From assembly GCA_949297765.1 (NCBI GenBank), contig CASFTV010000036.1, positions 1 to 37,572 on the forward strand: DNA of 37,572 bases, read 5' to 3'. The stretch is from an uncultured bacterium. Lineage in GTDB: Bacteria; Verrucomicrobiota; Lentisphaeria; Victivallales; UBA1829. Position numbers and translations under genes: made by a program. The notes below the pieces were generated by a model, which was not told where the DNA came from, did no database searches, and saw only the letters and a program-made list of their open reading frames with translations. The number at the start of each line of letters is the position of its first letter. Within the stretch, counting starts at the first letter, position 1. This document shows, in pieces, positions 36,570 through 37,572 of the stretch.

Positions 36570-36598
36570 ATTATACAACATATACAAGTTCTTGTCAA
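36570..36598 (-). promoter_or_regulatory. Sigma70-type promoter of the GntR-led operon
   Basis: Minus strand TTGACA (36598-36593), 17-bp spacer, TATAAT (36575-36570): near-consensus. It should drive GntR, prepilin, jelly-roll, clan GH-A and GH28-like genes. Confidence 0.88.
36572..36586 (-). promoter_or_regulatory. GntR-type operator copy 2
   Basis: Second identical TATACAACATATACA, overlapping the -10 and spacer of the promoter. Binding here would block RNA polymerase. Confidence 0.7.
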
Positions 36599-36737
36599 GA
36601 GTTCTTTTCATAAAATCTGCATTTTCTTTTTGAGAGAGCGGGAGGCTTCTTCATCTGGTGGGCGGAGAAGAGAGCTGTTCTTCTCAAATACGATTCTCGG
36701 CTCGGCAGAAATCCGCTCCGGAAGAGAAAATACGATT
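36599..36737. other. Spacer upstream of the GntR promoter
   Basis: 139 bp between the GntR-type promoter and the 3' end of the decayed regulator. No gene, repeat or terminator seen. Confidence 0.4.
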
Positions 36738-37420
36738 TCAGATGTTTTCAGATCTCCGGAACTGGGAGCGGATGAATCTTTCTGTTCCTGGCCGTTTCCG
36801 GTATTCCGTCGGAGAACAGGCGCGGCTTCGACGGATGAACCGCATAAACAAGGAACGATCCCGAAATCCGCACTGTCCCGCGATCCGCTCCACAGACAAA
36901 TCAGTTCCGGTCAGCAGCGAGAGCGCTTCGGAAAGTCACATGTTCAGAAATATGGTGCCTCGGCAAAATCGGTGTATGCTTCCGGAAGAGACGTATCAGG
37001 TCCCCGACGAAATGAGGAAATATTCACACAATGTCTCCAGCCCAAAATCCGCTTTGCCCAGTTTTCGGTTCCTCAGAGTCAGGCTCTGAGGAACAATTTT
37101 TTTCGTCTGCCTCAGCCAGTCCTCTTCCGGAGGCACCGCGTAAAGGATCTCCATGATCAGAGAGCTCTTCCGCCGGATGCACACAGGTGTATCATCGGTC
37201 ATGATGGGATCCAACTCCCTGAACAGAGTTTCCGGGTACGATCCCGCAGTCAGCAGACGCGGCTACCGGAATCCCAAAAGAAACGCCTCTGCAAGCTGTC
37301 CGTCAAAACAGAACAGTGAATCCGACAGTTTTTCGAAATACACCGAATCTGCCGCTCCTCGTGAAAAGTGTATAAAAAACAGTATTCGGACCAACCAGGA
37401 CGGAGCGGTCGGAAATCAGC
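36738..37420 (-). pseudogene. Decayed XylR/AraC-type regulator, 5' end lost
   Basis: Three minus-strand frames together read as the last two thirds of a regulator like the one at 8818. Frame 1: YFEKLSDSLFCFDGQLAEAF, TAG at 37263-37265, then TAGSYPETLFRELDPIMTDD and KIVPQSLTLRNRK to TGA 36996. Frame 2 from 36993: LFRKHTPILPRHHISEH, like the end of an AraC first HTH. Frame 3 from 36935: LSVERIAGQCGFRDRSLF and SPTEYRKR, the AraC second HTH, to TGA 36738. At least two frameshifts and one stop; no intact protein is possible. Right of about 37420 the regulator sequence ceases and AT-rich sequence begins, so its N-terminal half is gone. Confidence 0.7.
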
Positions 37421-37572
37421 TATAAACATTCCAACCCATCGGGATGGAACAAAGTAAACATTAGGAACTTTCTCTACGGTGTTACCTCTTAAATCAACGA
37501 ATGCATACCACAGATTCGGGGAGAATTTACCAGCAGCAGAAACTCCTACATCCCAATTAAAACCAGTTTCAC
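37250..37572 (-). CDS. Fragment of an AT-rich foreign-looking gene, start beyond window
   Basis: Open on the minus strand from the right edge (frame starting at 37570) to TGA 37250-37252. The visible part begins ETGFNWDVGVSAAGKFSPNL and contains LWYAFVDLRGN and VYFVPSRWVGMF. The pattern of a Phe-Val-Asp-Leu strand followed by Tyr-Phe-Val-Pro-Ser resembles C-terminal parts of some restriction-nuclease-like proteins, a weak resemblance only. Codons are AT-rich (GGT, AAT, GTA, TTA, AGA), unlike the GC-rich neighbours, suggesting transfer. Beyond about 37420 the frame runs into decayed regulator DNA, so the natural C-terminus is probably lost. Confidence 0.4.
   Translation of the reverse strand, partial: ETGFNWDVGVSAAGKFSPNLWYAFVDLRGNTVEKVPNVYFVPSRWVGMFIADFRPLRPGWSEYCFLYTFHEERQIRCISKNCRIHCSVLTDSLQRRFFWDSGSRVC

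Noticed and set aside
36348-37319. 323-residue plus-strand open frame
   Set aside because: It overlaps the GntR start, operators and the decayed regulator; composition is shadow-like and no domain is visible.

Overview
The window looks like a chromosomal segment from a Lentisphaerota/Victivallis-like gut bacterium (PVC superphylum). This is inferred from gene content, not from a marker gene. The signs are three single-gene prepilin-like proteins (N-terminal FTLIELLVV helix, C-terminal H-x9/10-DG motif) placed inside sugar-degradation operons, a GH106-like enzyme, a GxDLY/SGNH esterase, mixed AraC/LacI/GntR sugar sensors, and a giant beta-strand-repeat protein. No rRNA, tRNA, CRISPR array or transposase was seen.

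Layout. (1) 1-7998, minus: 2666 uninterrupted codons of a giant GLUG/beta-solenoid surface-type protein whose end lies beyond the left edge. Upstream of it are a strong terminator and a frameshifted small Cys-rich gene. (2) 8765-13741, plus: a sigma70-type promoter, then a XylR-like AraC regulator, a GH106-like glycosidase and a prepilin-like protein. (3) 13792-18460, plus: a cluster of four perfect hairpins, a secreted GH2-like enzyme and a small secreted unknown. (4) 18722-19855, minus: a secreted SGNH esterase, divergent from (5). (5) 20081-29257, plus: LacI, prepilin, secreted jelly-roll protein, secreted clan GH-A enzyme, GH130 and GH3. (6) 36598-29244, minus: GntR/LacI-type regulator, prepilin, secreted jelly-roll protein (frameshifted), secreted clan GH-A enzyme and GH28-like protein. 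(7) 36738-37572: a decayed AraC/XylR regulator abutting an AT-rich fragment of a foreign-looking gene.

Blocks 5 and 6 are mirror-image paralogous cassettes (regulator, prepilin, jelly-roll, clan GH-A enzyme) that converge and overlap by 14 bp at their stop codons. In both, the regulator stop and prepilin start share an ATGA overlap, so sensor and pilin-like protein are probably translated together. Signal peptides divide the enzymes: the jelly-roll proteins, clan GH-A enzymes, GH2-like enzyme and esterase are exported, while GH106, GH130, GH3 and GH28 have none. This suggests outside attack on a decorated plant or mucosal glycan followed by internal breakdown of fragments. The most interesting idea is that each sugar locus carries its own sensor-coupled pilin-like protein, perhaps a substrate-specific surface or secretion component.
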